DNA from: Pseudomonas sp. CFII64
GTDB lineage: Bacteria; Pseudomonadota; Gammaproteobacteria; Pseudomonadales; Pseudomonadaceae
Direction of reading: 5' to 3'
DNA length: 64,000 nt
Assembly (NCBI RefSeq): GCF_000416235.1
Contig: NZ_ATLO01000044.1
Location: 21,297-85,296, forward strand
Position 1 is the stretch's first letter; every line of letters begins with the position of its first letter. Below, piece by piece: positions 36,035 through 46,234 of this stretch. The notes beneath the pieces were generated by a model. That model was not told where the DNA came from. It made no database searches and worked only from the letters and a program-made list of their open reading frames with translations. The position numbers and the translations under genes are program-made.

Positions 36035-37012
36035 CTACTTGGCTTCTTCGGTTTTTTCCCCGTGGGAAAGGCTGTAAACGTAAGCGGCCAGCAGGTGAAC
36101 CTTGTCATTGCCCTGCATCGCTTCCTGAGCAGGCATCTGGCCCTGGCGACCGTAACGGATGGTCTGCTGCAGTTGCGCGAAGCTCGAACCGTAGATGAAT
36201 GCCCCCGGGTGCGTCAGGTCTGGCGCGCCCATTGCCGGCGTGCCTTTACCCGCCGGGCCGTGGCAAGCCACGCAGTTGGCGGCGAAAATTTTCTGTCCGG
36301 CTGCCGAATCGGCTTTCGCGTCTTCCGGCAATTTTCGGCCATCCAGTTGCGTCAGCACATAGGCTGAAACATCACGCACGCCTTGCTCGCCGACCACTTC
36401 GCCCCAGGCCGGCATGACCGCATGGCGGCCACCCATGATGGTGGTCTTGATGGTTTCAGGCTCGCCGCCCCAGCGCCAGTCGGCGTCGGTCAGGTTCGGG
36501 AAACCGTAGGCGCCCTTGGCATCGGAGCCGTGACACACCGAGCAGTTGGAGGCGAACAGGCGACCGCCCATTTTCAGTGCCTGCGGGTCTTTGGCGACTT
36601 CCTCAATCGGCATGGCTGCGAACTTGGCGAAGATCGGTCCGAACCGCGCATCGGAGCGCGCCAGTTCCTTTTCCCATTCATGAACGCCGGTCCAGCCGGA
36701 CTGGCCATTGGAGAACTCGGTCTTCTTGTCGTTATCCAGGTAGTCGTAACCCGGCAATATGCCTTTCCAGTTGCCCAGCCCCGGATACAGAACCAGATAA
36801 CCCAGGGCAAAGATGATGGTGGCCACGAACAGCATGAACCACCATTTGGGCAGCGGGTTGTCGTACTCCTCGATGCCATCGAAGGAATGACCAACGGTTT
36901 CTTCCGTGGCCTCGCTGCGCTGGCCCTTGCGGGTCGACAGCAACAGCCAGGTCAGGACGAAGATCGTACCCAGGGTGAGGACTGTGACGTACAGACTCCA
37001 AAACGTACTCAT
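36035..37012 (-). CDS. ccoP: Cbb3 cytochrome oxidase subunit III (diheme cytochrome c)
   Basis: 325 aa. Two N-terminal membrane helices (about 5-25 and 57-76), then two class I cytochrome c domains with heme motifs CSVCH (157-161) and CVACH (247-251) and axial Met residues in MPAWGE and GQMPAQE. Carries electrons from soluble cytochromes to CcoO and CcoN. Overlaps ccoQ by one codon. Confidence 0.97.
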   Translation of the reverse strand: MSTFWSLYVTVLTLGTIFVLTWLLLSTRKGQRSEATEETVGHSFDGIEEYDNPLPKWWFMLFVATIIFALGYLVLYPGLGNWKGILPGYDYLDNDKKTEFSNGQSGWTGVHEWEKELARSDARFGPIFAKFAAMPIEEVAKDPQALKMGGRLFASNCSVCHGSDAKGAYGFPNLTDADWRWGGEPETIKTTIMGGRHAVMPAWGEVVGEQGVRDVSAYVLTQLDGRKLPEDAKADSAAGQKIFAANCVACHGPAGKGTPAMGAPDLTHPGAFIYGSSFAQLQQTIRYGRQGQMPAQEAMQGNDKVHLLAAYVYSLSHGEKTEEAK

Positions 37013-37197
37013 TTGTTGCTCCTGGAAGCTTGCGCTTGCTCGACGTTCTTGATGGCTTCGGGATCATCCGCGAAGGGCAGCAAGGTCGCGTCTTCAAACT
37101 CTGACTTGCGCCGAGGGCTGAACACCCAGAGCGCCAGACCGATAAAGGCCACCATCACCACCAAGGTGCCAAGGCCTCGAATCATCCCGATATCCAT
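37009..37197 (-). CDS. ccoQ: Cbb3 oxidase small subunit CcoQ
   Basis: 62 aa from the second ATG (MDIGMIRGLG); the ATG nine bases upstream overlaps ccoO and is less likely. One helix (LGTLVVMVAFIGLALWVF) and the conserved SPRRKSEFEDATLLPF tail. CcoQ stabilises CcoP in the complex. Confidence 0.93.
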   Translation of the reverse strand: MDIGMIRGLGTLVVMVAFIGLALWVFSPRRKSEFEDATLLPFADDPEAIKNVEQAQASRSNK

Positions 37198-37202
37198 CAA
37201 GA

Positions 37203-37810
37203 TCACCTTTTGCTTTTGATAATGGTGCCAAGGCCTTGCAGGTAGGCCACCAGTGCGTCCATTTCGGTCTTGCCTTTCACCGCTGCCTGGGCGCCGGCGA
37301 TATCTTCGTCGGTGTAAGGCGTGCCGAGGGTGCGCAAGACTTCGAGTTTTTTCGCGGTGTCCTTGCCGTCGAGTTTTTTCTCGACCAGGAACGGATAGGC
37401 AGGCATTTTCGACTCAGGCACAACGTTGCGCGGGTTGTACAAGTGCGCGCGGTGCCAGTCATCAGAGTAACGCCCGCCAACTCGCGCCAGGTCCGGGCCG
37501 GTGCGTTTGGAACCCCACAGGAACGGGTGATCCCAGACGCTTTCCCCGGCAACCGAGTAGTGACCGTAGCGTTCGGTCTCGGCGCGAAACGGACGAATCA
37601 TCTGCGAGTGGCAGCCGACACAGCCGTTGGCGATATACACATCGCGACCTTCGACTTCCAGCGCGGTACGCGGCTTCATGCCCTCGACCGGCTTGTTGGT
37701 TACATCCTGGAAAAACAGCGGCACGATCTGGGTCAGGCCGCCAATGCTGACGGCGATAACCATGAAGAAAGCCAGCAGGCCAATATTCTTCTCGACGACT
37801 TCATGCTTCA

Positions 37811-37811
<1 letters not shown>
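37203..37811 (-). CDS. ccoO: Cbb3 oxidase subunit II (monoheme cytochrome c)
   Basis: 202 aa. One membrane anchor (GLLAFFMVIAVSIGGLTQIV) and a heme motif CVGCH at 64-68. Start overlaps the ccoN stop by one base (TGATG), so translation is coupled. Confidence 0.97.
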
Positions 37812-39250
<1,439 letters not shown>

Positions 39251-39340
39251 TTAGGTGTATTTCCCATCCAGCTAGGTCGGGGCCAGTACGCGCAGGTTTA
39301 GCTCCGGGTTATTGGCAGACTCATCAAAAGCGAGGCAAGC

Positions 39341-40033
39341 ATGAGCAATGGGCAAAATGCCGGTATTGACGAGGATCAATGCGCGCAGCTGGCAAAGGAC
39401 AATGGCTGGTTATGGAACCGGGCAGAAGGGAACTCAGGCAGCAAAAAAGTGACGCTTATTCTGGCCCACGGCGCCGGTGCGCCCATGGACAGCGCCTTAA
39501 TGAACGACATGGCTGCGCGCCTTGCAGCACAAGGGATCGAAGTGGTGCGTTTCGAGTTTCCCTATATGGCCCAACGCCGGATTGACGGTCGCAAGCGCCC
39601 GCCCAATCAGCAGGCGCTGCTGTTGGAAAGCTGGCGGCAGGTGTATGCCAGCCTGCGACCTCATGTCTCTGGAAGCCTGGCCATTGGCGGCAAATCCATG
39701 GGCGGGCGGATGGCAAGTCTGGTTACTGATGAATTAGGCGCTGAGGCGCTGGTCTGTCTGGGCTATCCGTTTTACGCGGTGGGCAAGCCGGAAAAGCCAA
39801 GGGTCGCGCATCTGGCTGAACTGCAAACCCCCACCCTGATTGTGCAAGGCGAGCGCGACGCATTGGGTAACCGCGAGACGGTCGAAGGCTATGTGTTATC
39901 GAAGTCGATTGAATTGTTGTGGTTGCCTGCCGCCAATCACGATCTCAAGCCGCTGAAAGCGTCCGGCGTTACCTATGAAGAGTGCCTGGCAAATACGGCG
40001 CAGCGCATCGGGCAGTTCCTGCTGACTGAGTGA
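39341..40033 (+). CDS. Alpha/beta hydrolase (TEX30/KANL3-like family)
   Basis: 230 aa. LILAHGAGAPMDS gives the oxyanion region, GGKSMGGRMAS the nucleophile elbow (GxSxG with Ser in GKSMGG), VQGERDALGN the acid and AANHDLKP the histidine. Small 'dienelactone hydrolase-like' proteins of this type have no known substrate. No signal peptide. It is the gene between ccoN and the accessory region. Confidence 0.85.
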   Translation: MSNGQNAGIDEDQCAQLAKDNGWLWNRAEGNSGSKKVTLILAHGAGAPMDSALMNDMAARLAAQGIEVVRFEFPYMAQRRIDGRKRPPNQQALLLESWRQVYASLRPHVSGSLAIGGKSMGGRMASLVTDELGAEALVCLGYPFYAVGKPEKPRVAHLAELQTPTLIVQGERDALGNRETVEGYVLSKSIELLWLPAANHDLKPLKASGVTYEECLANTAQRIGQFLLTE

Positions 40034-40034
40034 T

Positions 40035-40493
40035 TCAACGGCATTGCAGATCGAATTCGCCGTCGCTGACTTCAAAATCGATCGCGGACATGCCAAAACT
40101 GAAAAGCCCTTTTATCTGCTGCCGGGCAATGTCGGCTTTGAGCAGGGTGAACTGGCCAGTCTGCAGGTTGGCGGAGTGATAGACCACGTTGCGTCTGCCA
40201 GGACTTTCGTTATAGACAATTTTGATGTGCTCGTTGGCGACCAGATCATAGGTGCCGGCGGGTAAATCCCGGTCGAAGAACAGACCGATACTGGTGCGCT
40301 TCTGGCCCACCTTGCCGTCGGCAATAATCTTCCAGATCCAGTGCGTCGGGGCTTCGGCCAATTCAGGCCGAAGCATCAGCCGGGCGCGCAGAGACTTGAT
40401 AACCATGGGCCGCTGGTTGACGGCAACCGCGAAGTTGCCGGTGCAATTGGCTGGCGGTATGCCGCGTTTGGCAGGCTTTGAAGCGTCGCTCAT
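40035..40493 (-). CDS. Small unknown protein of the accessory region
   Basis: 152 aa from ATG 40493 (MSDASKPAKRG); an ATG six bases earlier and one at 40544 are alternatives. Not recognised. After a short basic N-terminus it is mostly beta (MVIKSLRARLMLRPEL, HWIWKIIADGKVG, DLPAGTYDLVANEHIKIVYNE) and ends GEFDLQC. No signal peptide or membrane helix. It follows the 983-aa repeat protein by 107 bp in the same direction, suggesting one transcript and a shared role. The fold resembles small lipid- or sugar-binding beta proteins, but this is only an impression. Confidence 0.6.
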   Translation of the reverse strand: MSDASKPAKRGIPPANCTGNFAVAVNQRPMVIKSLRARLMLRPELAEAPTHWIWKIIADGKVGQKRTSIGLFFDRDLPAGTYDLVANEHIKIVYNESPGRRNVVYHSANLQTGQFTLLKADIARQQIKGLFSFGMSAIDFEVSDGEFDLQCR

Positions 40494-40600
40494 GATCATG
40501 CTCTTGAATCTGGCCGGGGAGCTATTCAATGGAAGGCGCCGCACTTTTCAGGCGACGCCCTGTAGTTTTCAGCACTTGGCTGGCTTGGGCCCGAAATGGA

Positions 40601-43552
40601 TTAACCCGGCGCACGGACCAGTGCGATGGCAAAACAGGTCTTATGGTGCAGCATCTGCAGGGGCTCGCCTGTGACCAGGTTTTTTACGAGATACCACTTA
40701 ATACCCACCGCAACCAATGCCATCGTTGATGACCAGTAAAAACTATTGCCCATTGGCCACCGGTTACCGTAAGCATTGTGGATTTCGCCCAGTTCCTCAA
40801 ACGTCGGAAGGCGTCCGCCCTTGGCCCCGGCAGCCGCCTCCATTTGCGAAAGACTGCCACTGTTAAGGCCAAAACAATTGACGACATTGCTCCAGGTGAC
40901 GGTGTAGCTGCTGGTTTCTCCCGCCGCATCCGTCACGGTAATAGTTGCCGGGCCATTGCCACGAGGCGTGACCAGCCCCGTCTCGTCTACGCGCGCTGGC
41001 TCGGTCGCGCTGTATACGTAGGGAGGCTGACCCCCGCTGGCAACCCGCTGCACCGTGGCACCGGCCGGGAACACGGGAAGGATACCGGTAAAGTGCGGCA
41101 TCAAATAAGCCCGGCCGGTCAAGGTGATGGGTGAAGTGTCAAACACCAGCGGCGTTTTGACCGTCAACTGCAACGGCGCGGAAACCAGCGACGCCGTTGC
41201 GCGGGTTACCGTGTAAGTCACCGTCGCGGGGTTGCCGACGTTGGCAGTAATGAAGGATTTCGGAACGTTGAATTGCAACTGCGCTGCGCCGCCCACCAAC
41301 TGCGGCGCGGTGTCGTGTGCGCTGACGCCTTTCCAGCTGACGAATACGCTGTCCGTGGCCTGCATGTCTCGATAGGCCACTCGAACGGTTGCGCCGGACT
41401 CGGGGATTTTTCCGGGGACGACGATACCGTCTGGGCCGACGTTATCCATGAGCGGAGCAGAGAGCTCACTTAGGCTGCCCACCACTTTCAGCAACAGCGA
41501 AGGCGAAGTCTGCACGACGCCTGAGGCACGCTGCACGCTGTAAACCACCTCAATGCTCTGGCCGACGTTAGCGGCGATCACCGCACTGGAAAATACCAGG
41601 GAAAGCTCTTTGCCCACATCAGCTTCCTGGACGATTTTTTCCTTGCTGTCGCTGGCATTACTGCCCTTGACGTCGATTCGCACCCGATCATTCCGCTTCA
41701 GATTCGCACTGGCCTGCACGACCACCGTCGCCCCGTTTGCAGTGTCGGCAAGGTACAGCGTGTCACCCCTAGCTTCCTTGACGTGTGAAACGGGAAGCGG
41801 TGTCACGACAGTTTCCTGCACAACAAACGTAAGCCTGTCGGAACGATAAGTCTGGCCGTTGCGCTCAACTTCATACCAGACGTTGACCCGGGCATCGAGG
41901 CTGGCGACGACAATACTTTTCAATACCCGGAACAGCACTTCGCGGTTCACCGTACCGCTATTGAGCACCGTATAAGTGCTATACACGCCATCAGGCGTGC
42001 GGCCGTCCCAATGCAGAGTGACTTTGTCGCGGATTGTCATCCCGGTGTAAGGCTGAATACGCACAATGGCTTCCGGGCCGATATTCGCTGGATCAAGCAC
42101 GCCGTCGGCACTGAGGTGATCCACGCTTGGCATGGGTAATGGCACACTGGTGTCCTGGCTCACTCTCAAGTCCAGAACCGGCGATTTGAAGAAAGCCCGG
42201 GCGAAGGTGTTGACCGTGTAGTAGACCTGCACCGTTCCTCCGGCCAGCACGCTGACCTTGTCCGGAGGGATACGATATTCCAACGTCTTGCCGATATCGT
42301 CACGGTTCAACGTCTTCAGTTCCTCGTGCAACACGTTCGCCCCGCTGGCCGTTTTGCCAGCCCAGACCAGCGTCACGTCATTGCCATCCGCCATGAAGTA
42401 ATAAGGCGGCACCAGGGCGACGACATTATGCGACGCCGGATCAAGCACACCGTCTTGTGCTGCCGGGACCTTTGGCGCCTGCAACTCCTGAACTTCGCCG
42501 ACAACCGTCAGCGACAGACTCTTGGAACGCTGCATCACGCCGCTGGCTTTTTCCACCGTATATTTCAGGCGCGCCCGGCCTTGAGTAATCGGCACGAACT
42601 GCGCGAACGGTACGAAGAACTCCACGAAACTCGATGGGTTCTCCACCGTCTTGGTGATCACGAACGGCTCCAGCGCCATGCCTTCGGCGGTATTGCGCTC
42701 CACGATCAAGGTGATCTGGTCGCTGCCAGCCATTTCCGGATAGGCCAAGACCAACGCCTGAACCGGCTGGCCGGTCAATCGGTCCAGATCCAGCACCAAA
42801 TCTGGCGCCTGCGGGATAATCACTGCTGGCAAGCTGGAATTGCCTGCTTCCACTTCAACAAAGGTCGGCAGCGACCAGCGCGACCAATTGTTAACGATGT
42901 CGCGCACTTCATAGCGCACTTCCAGCATGTCCGAATCGCCGGCCATCTCGATAATCGTCCTCGGCACCGGCACCACCACCGGATGACCGACTTGGTCCTC
43001 GGACTCGATGATGTGCAGGACAAACTCACCGTTCCAAGACACGGTGACCTTGTCGCCGACTTCCATGTTCAGGTAGGGCGCAATCGTCACGCTGACCCCG
43101 TCCGGCGAAGTGATGATGCCGGGAGGAAAGACCGCAGGCTTGGGTAGGGCTTCGTTTTGGTAGGGACTTTCAGGATCAGGATCGCGCCCGCCGGGGATCG
43201 ACAGTTTGACGATGACTGAGGTTGATTCGGATGTATCTGGATTGTCCGAAGGGAAAGGGGTGTAGCTGTAATGCACATCCACTGTTCCCGGTAGTACCCA
43301 CGATGTATCGACATAGAGGGAGAAAACACCATTGGTATTGGGTGCATCAGGGGAGTGAATATAAGAATCCACCGGTTCTTTATTAGGCCCCCAGTACAGA
43401 TCGATTCGATCTTTCGGGTACATGTCGAGCGGTCCGATCAGTACTTCTAACGGTTTGGTAGGGTCGGCAACATCAACAGCGCCTACACCACTGTCGTTGT
43501 GGCTGCGGATGGTCGGTTTTGGCAACGGAGCTATAGCTCTAAATACGTTCAT
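40601..43552 (-). CDS. Giant Ig-like repeat protein with C-terminal lectin-like domain
   Basis: 983 aa. Seven repeats of about 102-112 aa (about 10-118, 135-236, 240-352, 357-465, 472-580, 586-693, 698-800), each with a DG-x-LDP-like start, a Y-x-x-M-x-x-x-D-x-V-x-L-x-W-x-G strand pair, and a V-x-Y-x-V-x-R strand near the end. Then a BIG2-like domain (810-890, GATVQRVASGGQPPYVYSA ... GPATITVTD) and a C-terminal domain (891-983) with GGRLPTFEELGEIHN and FYWSST, like FGE/C-type-lectin-like adhesin tips, with C893 and C973. No signal peptide (starts MNVFRAIAPLPKP). AAGGA precedes the start. Downstream of the 750-aa relative. Confidence 0.75.
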   Translation of the reverse strand: MNVFRAIAPLPKPTIRSHNDSGVGAVDVADPTKPLEVLIGPLDMYPKDRIDLYWGPNKEPVDSYIHSPDAPNTNGVFSLYVDTSWVLPGTVDVHYSYTPFPSDNPDTSESTSVIVKLSIPGGRDPDPESPYQNEALPKPAVFPPGIITSPDGVSVTIAPYLNMEVGDKVTVSWNGEFVLHIIESEDQVGHPVVVPVPRTIIEMAGDSDMLEVRYEVRDIVNNWSRWSLPTFVEVEAGNSSLPAVIIPQAPDLVLDLDRLTGQPVQALVLAYPEMAGSDQITLIVERNTAEGMALEPFVITKTVENPSSFVEFFVPFAQFVPITQGRARLKYTVEKASGVMQRSKSLSLTVVGEVQELQAPKVPAAQDGVLDPASHNVVALVPPYYFMADGNDVTLVWAGKTASGANVLHEELKTLNRDDIGKTLEYRIPPDKVSVLAGGTVQVYYTVNTFARAFFKSPVLDLRVSQDTSVPLPMPSVDHLSADGVLDPANIGPEAIVRIQPYTGMTIRDKVTLHWDGRTPDGVYSTYTVLNSGTVNREVLFRVLKSIVVASLDARVNVWYEVERNGQTYRSDRLTFVVQETVVTPLPVSHVKEARGDTLYLADTANGATVVVQASANLKRNDRVRIDVKGSNASDSKEKIVQEADVGKELSLVFSSAVIAANVGQSIEVVYSVQRASGVVQTSPSLLLKVVGSLSELSAPLMDNVGPDGIVVPGKIPESGATVRVAYRDMQATDSVFVSWKGVSAHDTAPQLVGGAAQLQFNVPKSFITANVGNPATVTYTVTRATASLVSAPLQLTVKTPLVFDTSPITLTGRAYLMPHFTGILPVFPAGATVQRVASGGQPPYVYSATEPARVDETGLVTPRGNGPATITVTDAAGETSSYTVTWSNVVNCFGLNSGSLSQMEAAAGAKGGRLPTFEELGEIHNAYGNRWPMGNSFYWSSTMALVAVGIKWYLVKNLVTGEPLQMLHHKTCFAIALVRAPG

Positions 43553-43575
43553 GTATAAATCCTTATTTTTCTAGT

Positions 43576-43596
43576 GAGGCGGGCGTGGCCCGCCTC
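43576..43596. other. Intercistronic hairpin between the 750-aa and 983-aa genes
   Basis: 9-bp perfect stem GAGGCGGGC / GCCCGCCTC with loop GTG. On the minus strand it is followed by ACTAGAAAAATAAGGATTTA and the start codon, not by a T-run, so it is not a terminator; it may protect or process the mRNA. Confidence 0.55.
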
Positions 43597-43606
43597 TTCA
43601 GGCTAA

Positions 43607-45859
43607 TTAGTGACAGGTACCGCCAAAGCGCAAATCAACATACACATGGGTGCGATGTGAAAGTTCTGGTTGGCCTTGAATTGAGTAATATGCCTCCGCA
43701 TGTCCGTAACAATGTTTCAGCAGTAGCTCGCGCGGAACGGTCAGATGCAGTCCGTGTTCGAGCTCCTCGGGAATTAGCTCACGGGAAGGGTAAGTCCAAA
43801 CGAATTTTTGATTACCTCCGTTTAACTTGTCATAAGCTTCATAGGTGAAAACGATTTTTTGCCCTGAGGCCATGCCTTCGAAAGGACTAATCAGGACCGG
43901 AGCACCGCATAGCGATAGTTCCAGATTGATCGCGCCGTTTTCATTAACTGCAGTGAACACAGGGCCGTGATTCAACTTTTTTTCAAGTGATCTGGCAGGC
44001 AGAGCGCCCAAGTCATTTTCATAATTGCAAATATTGCCGCGACGCATGTCGACCAGCGCGCTAGCGCGTTTAGAGTTGCCTTGGCCCACATCACTGATGA
44101 CATGAAAAAACGATTCGGTGTGGCCGTAACAGTGGGCTTTCAATCGTTCTAGCGGGACAAAAAATCCGTAGCCATTGGCAGCTTCATCATTGGTGATCGG
44201 CGGTGAGGTATGTGTCCATGTGAATTTCAGATCACCACCGACGAGATTGTCGTAAGCTTCATAGGTGAATACGATTGTCTGTCCTGCTTCAATGTTCTTA
44301 TAGGGCTTGATGAAAACGGGTGCACCGTTGGGTGACAATTCCTCATTGATTGCCCCGTTTTCATTAAGCGCCGTGTACTCGGGCGCGTCGGGTCCATCAG
44401 CTCCACCAGGCAATTCATCTTTGGATTGAACGATAATGCTTTGCTCCAAAGATGTGGAAGTGTTCGGGTTTCCTGAGCTTCTCACTGTGTAATAGACCCG
44501 GATATCGCTGCCTGCGCCGACAGGCTTGAAATTGCTGTTCAAAGCCGTTAGCAGCAACGATCGACCCGCAACCACGTCAGTGTTAGTGATGACGTAGGGC
44601 GCCTGAAGAACTTCCTGACCTCCCCAGTAAACACGAATTGTCTGCCCCGATTTGAAGCCGTTGTTCCAGTTGATGATAATCGTCGCATTGAGCTCGAAGT
44701 CTTCGATGTCGATGAAGTTGTCTTCATTGCTCGGGGTGCTGCTGCTGCCCCGGACAGTAGGTTTTTCGAGATCACCAGGTACGGGCAACTCCGCAGTGAC
44801 CTCCACTTCAAGGGGTAGGGAGAAGCCTACGATTTGATCGCTCCGCACCACGTCATACTTGAGTTGAAGCAAACCATCACCGGCCAGTTCAATGGTCTCG
44901 TAAGCCACATCAAAAATCAGGACGAAGGGTTCTCCAATATCTTCAGGCGCGATGGGGTACGGGCCAATAGCCTGGGATCCCCAGTGGAGTACAATCTGAT
45001 CCCCTTCTTCAAGGGCATCTGAAGTCGGAATTTTGACTTCCACACCCGCTTTAGCGTCGTTGTAATCGATAACGCCATCAAAGTTGTCAATGACCGGCGG
45101 GGGTAGATCGGGTGTAATTTCCGTCAGGAACAACGGGATAGTCAGCTTTCGCGATTCTTCAGAAAGATTGCCGGCACGATCGGTCACCTGATAGAAAGTG
45201 GCCCCTGCTGAGTTTCCCAATGAAGTCAGGAATGCCTTGTCAAACAACACATTGATCGGCTGGCTGCCATCCTCGTCGCCTTGTAATTCAATTTCAGGTC
45301 CGGCGACGTCACCCCAATAGGTCTTGATCACATCGCCCCGGCTCAGCCCCGTATAACCAAAAATGCTTCCGGTCAAAACATCGTCCATGGCGCTGAGTTC
45401 TGCGGCAGTCAAACCATCCTTGGCCTCATCGGGGAAATCCATATACCCCAGTTGATGCGCGCCGGGCGCAGTGCGGTCAATGAGGATTGGTGTTGTCGGC
45501 GACCGACTGGCGCCACCGCCCGGATTAGCGATGACAGCATAAGCAAGCGTGTACGCACCATCCTCCAGGAGTTCGGTGTCTACCGGAATTTCCATGGTGA
45601 GAATTGTCCCTTCCGGAGGAAGAGGGTCAAGTGCCAGTGCCTCACCAATATATTTGTCATCCAAGACCAAGCGACAACTGTCGCTCTTAATAGCCTCAGG
45701 CCATACAGGGAAATTGACTTTGATGTTAGTGGTAAGGTCGACTGTTTTAATCAGGCCGTCATTAGCGTCAGCTACAGGGATATCTGGTTTGACCAAGGTC
45801 GGATTACTTTGCCGTGGGCTCCGGGCAAGTGAACGGGAACGGCGTTTCGAGTGACTCAT
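43607..45859 (-). CDS. Multidomain Ig-like repeat protein with Cys-containing C-terminal modules
   Basis: 750 aa from ATG 45859, after GGAGATTTATC; the longer frame from 45931 lacks this. Arg-rich N-terminus (RRSRSLARSPRQ), no signal peptide. Residues 27-243 match one unit of the 453-aa protein (DGLIKTVDL, LIDRTAPGA, TDRAGN). Residues 255-480 are two repeats of the 983-aa type (GDQIVLHWG, GQTIRVYWGG, DIRVYYTVR). Residues 490-611 and 631-749 are two tandem copies of a third module with TALNENGAIN, FTYEAYD and HCYGH. It thus joins all three repeat types. GC is lower than the genome. Function unknown. Confidence 0.75.
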   Translation of the reverse strand: MSHSKRRSRSLARSPRQSNPTLVKPDIPVADANDGLIKTVDLTTNIKVNFPVWPEAIKSDSCRLVLDDKYIGEALALDPLPPEGTILTMEIPVDTELLEDGAYTLAYAVIANPGGGASRSPTTPILIDRTAPGAHQLGYMDFPDEAKDGLTAAELSAMDDVLTGSIFGYTGLSRGDVIKTYWGDVAGPEIELQGDEDGSQPINVLFDKAFLTSLGNSAGATFYQVTDRAGNLSEESRKLTIPLFLTEITPDLPPPVIDNFDGVIDYNDAKAGVEVKIPTSDALEEGDQIVLHWGSQAIGPYPIAPEDIGEPFVLIFDVAYETIELAGDGLLQLKYDVVRSDQIVGFSLPLEVEVTAELPVPGDLEKPTVRGSSSTPSNEDNFIDIEDFELNATIIINWNNGFKSGQTIRVYWGGQEVLQAPYVITNTDVVAGRSLLLTALNSNFKPVGAGSDIRVYYTVRSSGNPNTSTSLEQSIIVQSKDELPGGADGPDAPEYTALNENGAINEELSPNGAPVFIKPYKNIEAGQTIVFTYEAYDNLVGGDLKFTWTHTSPPITNDEAANGYGFFVPLERLKAHCYGHTESFFHVISDVGQGNSKRASALVDMRRGNICNYENDLGALPARSLEKKLNHGPVFTAVNENGAINLELSLCGAPVLISPFEGMASGQKIVFTYEAYDKLNGGNQKFVWTYPSRELIPEELEHGLHLTVPRELLLKHCYGHAEAYYSIQGQPELSHRTHVYVDLRFGGTCH

Positions 45860-46234
45860 GATAAATCTCCATTTTTTATTTAAAAGTCGAGTGTTCTGGC
45901 AAACGCTTATGGAGGCATCTCCGATAAACACTTGCGTCAGTAGCTCGGTAACGTGGGTGAACAGGCTTTGCAGAACCTATCTCTAAAATCAACTAATCGG
46001 AATTCTCCGGCGTCGTCAAGGGGGTGTGTGCATAAATATCTACTACCCGAAATTATTTGCTAGATAATTACGATTGTTAATCGTATAGATAGCGCTCTGT
46101 AAAGGGTTGTGCGACGGCTCTGTCTGTAGGACGTGTTTGGTTGGTCTTTAGGAAATGTCCTACGGCTTGGTATTTGTCCTAGGAGAACGTAAGATATTTC
46201 TTTAGTTTAAAATTGCCGCTCATTTTATAGGAGA
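45860..46234. other. AT-rich divergent promoter region with TAGGA/TCCTA motifs
   Basis: 375 bp without a gene between the 750-aa gene and the autotransporter. It holds TAGGAaatgTCCTA (46149-46162), GTCCTAGGA (46176-46184) and GTAGGAC (about 46126-46132), just upstream of the autotransporter, and AGGAG (46229-46233). Confidence 0.65.
46149..46184. promoter_or_regulatory. TAGGA/TCCTA half-site cluster before the autotransporter
   Basis: TAGGAaatgTCCTA (46149-46162, perfect inverted repeat with 4-bp spacer) and palindromic TCCTAGGA inside GTCCTAGGA (46176-46184). The same 9-mer recurs at 49556. Position about -55 to -90 from the start codon. Regulator unknown. Confidence 0.5.

Noticed and set aside
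39251..39340. ANR box before ccoN
   Set aside because: No TTGAT-N4-ATCAA or one-mismatch version in the gap between ccoN and the hydrolase gene.
43585..43848. Small plus-strand frame opposite the 3' end of the 750-aa gene
   Set aside because: No SD, no family, lies wholly within the coding strand of the other gene.
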